From NCBI GenBank assembly GCA_044370655.1, contig JBILVD010000051.1, forward strand, positions 1-8,107: a DNA stretch of 8,107 nt. The letters are read 5' to 3'. The notes under the pieces are model-generated. The model saw only the letters and a program-made list of their open reading frames with translations. It made no database searches and was not told the DNA's origin. The DNA is from CAZFPN01 sp044370655. Its GTDB lineage: Bacteria > Pseudomonadota > Alphaproteobacteria > Rickettsiales > Deianiraeaceae. Position 1 is the stretch's first letter. Each line of letters begins with the position of its first letter. The translations under genes and the position numbers were made by a program. Positions 5,811 through 8,107 of the stretch are shown here, one piece after another.

Positions 5811-6266
5811 ATGACACAAAAAGCAAAAGTGACTTCAGCCTTAAAGCTTGCAATTTTAAGGTTAAAACAAGTTCCTGTTTTACAATTTGAAAACGCAGAA
5901 GTTATTTATATGGGGGAAAAAAGATGTGCATATAAAGAAATTTTAAACAAATTTATGGAGATTTACAACGCAAAAACACTTGAAATTCCAAGTTTTTCTT
6001 CATCTTTGGAAGCAATTTTGAAGTGCAATCAATGGTTTGTGGCTATCAAAAAGTGTCCTCACTTGAAACATCAAGAAAAAAAGAGTTTTAGGGGCATCTT
6101 TTACCTTACCTTAGGAAAGTTGTCAGGTTTTGATGCTTTAGCGGAATTTGAAGGACGTAAAAAAAATGATGACGAATGTATGAATTTTGGCAGAGAGATA
6201 ATTTCTATTTTAGTTCACGAAAATACTTCCCCCCAAAAAAATACCCCAACAATTTGGAGTGTTTAA
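5811..6266 (+). CDS. Protein of unknown function, 151 residues
   Basis: I do not recognise this protein. It begins at ATG 5811 behind a well-formed promoter and ends with TAA at 6264-6266. It is basic, has no signal peptide or membrane segment, and looks like a small soluble mixed alpha/beta protein. It has a Lys-rich N-terminal helix (2-20), four cysteines (39, 72, 82, 123) with a CPHLKH stretch (82-87), two Trp (75, 149) and a polar tail after residue 136. The cysteines are too scattered to call a zinc finger. No Shine-Dalgarno site is evident. The gene is divergent from rplS and precedes the KGG-type gene by 75 nt. The dedicated promoter and uninterrupted frame, with codon use like its neighbours, argue for a real gene. 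It may be lineage-specific. Confidence 0.75.
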   Translation: MTQKAKVTSALKLAILRLKQVPVLQFENAEVIYMGEKRCAYKEILNKFMEIYNAKTLEIPSFSSSLEAILKCNQWFVAIKKCPHLKHQEKKSFRGIFYLTLGKLSGFDALAEFEGRKKNDDECMNFGREIISILVHENTSPQKNTPTIWSV

Positions 6267-6269
6267 ATA

Positions 6270-6307
6270 TTTTTTTTAAAAAAAGCTTGACAAATAAATT
6301 TTATATT
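6270..6307 (+). promoter_or_regulatory. Promoter-like region before the KGG-repeat gene
   Basis: T8A7 (6270-6284) is followed by GCTTGACA, placing a perfect TTGACA at 6287-6292 with the same A7-N-CTTGA arrangement as the promoter at 5749. However, no acceptable -10 box lies 16-18 bp downstream. The best -10-like sequence, TATATT (6302-6307), is only 9 bp away. Either the start is elsewhere or a different sigma factor is used. Confidence 0.4.
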
Positions 6308-6341
6308 GCAAGTTGAAGTTGCAAAAAGTAATTTTAATGCT

Positions 6342-6602
6342 ATGACAACAAACAACAAAACGCAAGAAAAATTAACTGATGCAGAAAAAAATGAGAAAGA
6401 TGAGAAACATTCTGGGAAAGGAAATTTTGGAAACCCCGAACAACATTCAAAAGCAGGAAAAGCGGGCAGTGAGGCAAGAAAAGATGAGACAGGGCATTAT
6501 AAAATCTCTGAAGAAACGCATAAAAAACTAAGTGAAGCAGGTAAGAAAGGTGGGGCTCACTCGCACAGAAATAAAGAAGAAAAGGAAGAGAAGAAAGACT
6601 AA
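6342..6602 (+). CDS. Small KGG-repeat (stress-induced, YciG/Con-10-like) protein
   Basis: The 86-residue product is very hydrophilic and rich in Lys, Glu, His and Gly, with no hydrophobic core, so it is probably disordered. Two copies of a KGG-type unit are visible: GNFGNPEQHSKAGKAGSEAR (27-46) and ISEETHKKLSEAGKKGG (55-71). They resemble the GxxxxPEKxxExxxKGG units of bacterial YciG/GsiB-type and fungal Con-10 proteins, which are associated with general stress, desiccation or stationary phase; no enzyme activity is known for them. I start at ATG 6342. The frame is open from TTG 6306, but that codon overlaps the TATATT promoter-like element and adds 12 residues that do not look like the family. 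The gene's TAA overlaps the ppiD stop on the other strand by 4 nt. A stress role here is inferred from the family. Confidence 0.75.
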   Translation: MTTNNKTQEKLTDAEKNEKDEKHSGKGNFGNPEQHSKAGKAGSEARKDETGHYKISEETHKKLSEAGKKGGAHSHRNKEEKEEKKD

Positions 6603-8107
6603 AGATATGCGGGGTTGATTTTAACCCTGTATTTTTTTCTCAACTCATCTAAGTAGCTGGAAAGTAGGTCGTCCTTCTCCTTTTCTGTCAAATGCTTAAT
6701 TTTATCCTGTAAATCTTGATTTGAAATTTGATTTTCATTTATATCAATAATGTCAACTACCTTTACTATAACAAATTCATCATCATTCTTAGAGATAAAT
6801 GGAAGCAATATCTCTCCCTTTTGTGCTATAAAAATTGACTTTAGCTGTTCTGTTGAAATAAAGTTAGAGGTTGAATTGGTGGCGATTGTTAGCTTTTCTC
6901 CTTGAAATTGAGATGACGATGTTAGCTTTTCTCTTAAATTATTTGCTTTTATTAAAGCCTCGTTTCTTGCTCTTTCGTGTTTAATTTCTCGCAATACATC
7001 GTCTCTTACGCTTTCAAGATTTTTAAAAGATTGAGGCTTGATTTCTTCCACTTTATATGCATAAAACTCGCAAGGTTTGGACTTGACAATTTTTGCATAA
7101 TGTGTGTCTGTGTCGCTAATTATAAGGCTTGAAACATTTTCTGGCAACGGAGATGGTTCGCCTTCTTTAATGGTTAAAGTGGTTGTTGAAGAGATGTTTT
7201 TAATTGCATTTTCTAAACTTTCTCCACTTTCCATTTCTTCGCTTAATTTTTGGGCAATTTTTTCCACATTCGTGCAGGAATTTGTTGCTTTTAGGCTTTG
7301 TGCAATTTTTGCTTTTACGCTTTCAAATTTTGGAGCTTTAGAAGTTGATATAAAATCTAATTTTAAGATGTGATACTGCCCATTTGAATAAAATATTGGA
7401 GAAATATCATTTTTAGATAGGAGAGGAATTGTATTTGCAAAGTCGCTTTCAAGGTCGCTATAATTTACATTTTTAAAATATATTTCATTTTCTTTCAATC
7501 CTAGAGATTTTTTTGCAACATCTACAAATGTAACCCCTTCTTTTGTAATTAAATCCTCAATTTTTTTTGCTTCGGTGATTGAAGAAAATGAGAGTTTATA
7601 GAAGCTTACTTTTTGGTTTTTGTATAGATATTGCCTATTGTATTCTTTTATTAGATCTTCATTTTTGATGAAGTCTGAGTTTATAGTTTCTGTATTAATT
7701 TTGGCAATTAAGATGCGTTTTTCTTCTTTTGTTGCATATTTTTCAAGATTTTTATTGTAATGATTTAAAATTTCTTGTTCGGTAATTTGGATATTTTTAG
7801 GCTCTTCAAACTTAAGTTTGCGAAACTCAATTTTACGTTTTTGCCTTTCTTCCGATATTCTCTTTTTCGCTACATTTTCTAGGAATGTGGTTTCATTTAA
7901 AGTTAGAATGTGAATTAAAAATTGAGAGCTTAAGTTTGATATTTGGTCGTTTATATAGGATTCTTCAGTTATTCCCATTTGAGATATGAATGTTTTATAG
8001 AACTTTTCATCAAAACCACCTTCTACTTTTTGAAATTGAGGGTGATTTAGAATGTAGTAATTGATGGTGTTTTTATTTATTATAATTCCATTATCTTCAA
8101 GTGCCTG
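6599..8107 (-). CDS. ppiD: Periplasmic folding chaperone PpiD (parvulin-like), 5' end outside window
   Basis: The frame is open to the right window edge (502 visible residues). The Met at 7978 (visible residue 44) is internal, because the codons before it encode typical SurA/PpiD N-domain sequence (QALEDNGIIIN, then HPQFQKVEGGFDEKFY). PpiD is anchored in the inner membrane by one N-terminal helix, which would lie beyond the edge, and assists newly exported proteins near the Sec translocon. Visible parts are the N-terminal chaperone domain (to about residue 125, with ITEQEILNHYNKNLEKY at 108-124), a parvulin-like domain (about 166-253, ending NGQYHILKLDF) and a long helical C-terminal chaperone region. 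The parvulin core lacks the Gly-rich GGDLGW-type segment, so it is probably not an active prolyl isomerase, as in E. coli PpiD. The TAG overlaps the stop of the convergent KGG gene. SurA is the main alternative, but the layout fits PpiD better. Confidence 0.85.
   Translation of the reverse strand, partial: QALEDNGIIINKNTINYYILNHPQFQKVEGGFDEKFYKTFISQMGITEESYINDQISNLSSQFLIHILTLNETTFLENVAKKRISEERQKRKIEFRKLKFEEPKNIQITEQEILNHYNKNLEKYATKEEKRILIAKINTETINSDFIKNEDLIKEYNRQYLYKNQKVSFYKLSFSSITEAKKIEDLITKEGVTFVDVAKKSLGLKENEIYFKNVNYSDLESDFANTIPLLSKNDISPIFYSNGQYHILKLDFISTSKAPKFESVKAKIAQSLKATNSCTNVEKIAQKLSEEMESGESLENAIKNISSTTTLTIKEGEPSPLPENVSSLIISDTDTHYAKIVKSKPCEFYAYKVEEIKPQSFKNLESVRDDVLREIKHERARNEALIKANNLREKLTSSSQFQGEKLTIATNSTSNFISTEQLKSIFIAQKGEILLPFISKNDDEFVIVKVVDIIDINENQISNQDLQDKIKHLTEKEKDDLLSSYLDELRKKYRVKINPAYL

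Noticed and set aside
6244..6277. Intrinsic terminator after the 151-codon gene (CCAA/TTGG hairpin then T8)
   Set aside because: The stem has only 4 bp and the T run begins 13 nt later; the T tract fits better as part of the T/A promoter element.
6306..6341. TTG start at 6306 for the KGG protein
   Set aside because: It overlaps a promoter-like TATATT; ATG 6342 gives a better start and nothing in the 12 extra residues supports them.
6599..7978. A complete 459-residue gene starting at 7978
   Set aside because: Codons from 7979 to the window edge encode typical PpiD N-terminal sequence in the same frame, so the gene is cut by the edge.

Overview
This is an AT-rich window (roughly 30% GC by eye) from a bacterium using the standard code, with TGA as a stop. 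The GpsA, PlsY, L19 and PpiD sequences look proteobacterial. The style of L19, ZapA and PpiD suggests a low-GC alphaproteobacterium (Rickettsiales-, Holosporales- or SAR11-like). That placement is an inference from family memory and was not tested. Genes are very tightly packed: neighbours overlap or lie a few bases apart, and nearly all non-coding DNA is two short divergent promoter regions (1822-1957 and 5671-5810).

Left part (1-1821). The 3' part of an Asn/Asp/Lys-rich, probably disordered protein gene with an internal 255-bp-offset repeat enters from the left. It runs 3 nt short of gpsA, which encodes an unusually short glycerol-3-phosphate dehydrogenase. The gpsA stop codon abuts the CCA end of a tRNA-Ser(UGA) gene on the opposite strand.

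Middle (1822-3373). A divergent promoter region serves tRNA-Ser and tRNA-Ile(GAU). tRNA-Ile is followed 11 nt later by zapA (cell division), whose stop overlaps the start of ilvC (branched-chain amino acid synthesis). The three are probably one transcript.

Minus-strand operon (5670 down to 3348). rplS (L19), plsY (acyl-phosphate:G3P acyltransferase) and a TcyP-type cystine symporter gene are nearly contiguous. The tcyP gene is broken by a frameshift near its 5' end and overlaps the 3' end of ilvC by 26 nt. GpsA makes the glycerol-3-phosphate that PlsY acylates, so the window holds two steps of phospholipid synthesis.

Right part (5671-8107). A divergent promoter region with a shared T/A palindrome drives rplS leftward and a 151-codon gene of unknown function rightward. 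A small KGG-repeat stress-type protein gene follows. Its stop codon overlaps that of a convergent ppiD gene (periplasmic chaperone), whose 5' end is cut off by the window edge.

I see no CRISPR array, transposase, phage gene or recognisable defence system. The most unusual points are the tcyP frameshift, the repeated CTTGA-type promoter design with flanking T/A tracts, the tRNA-zapA-ilvC transcript without a Shine-Dalgarno site, the compact GpsA, and the two unrecognised genes.
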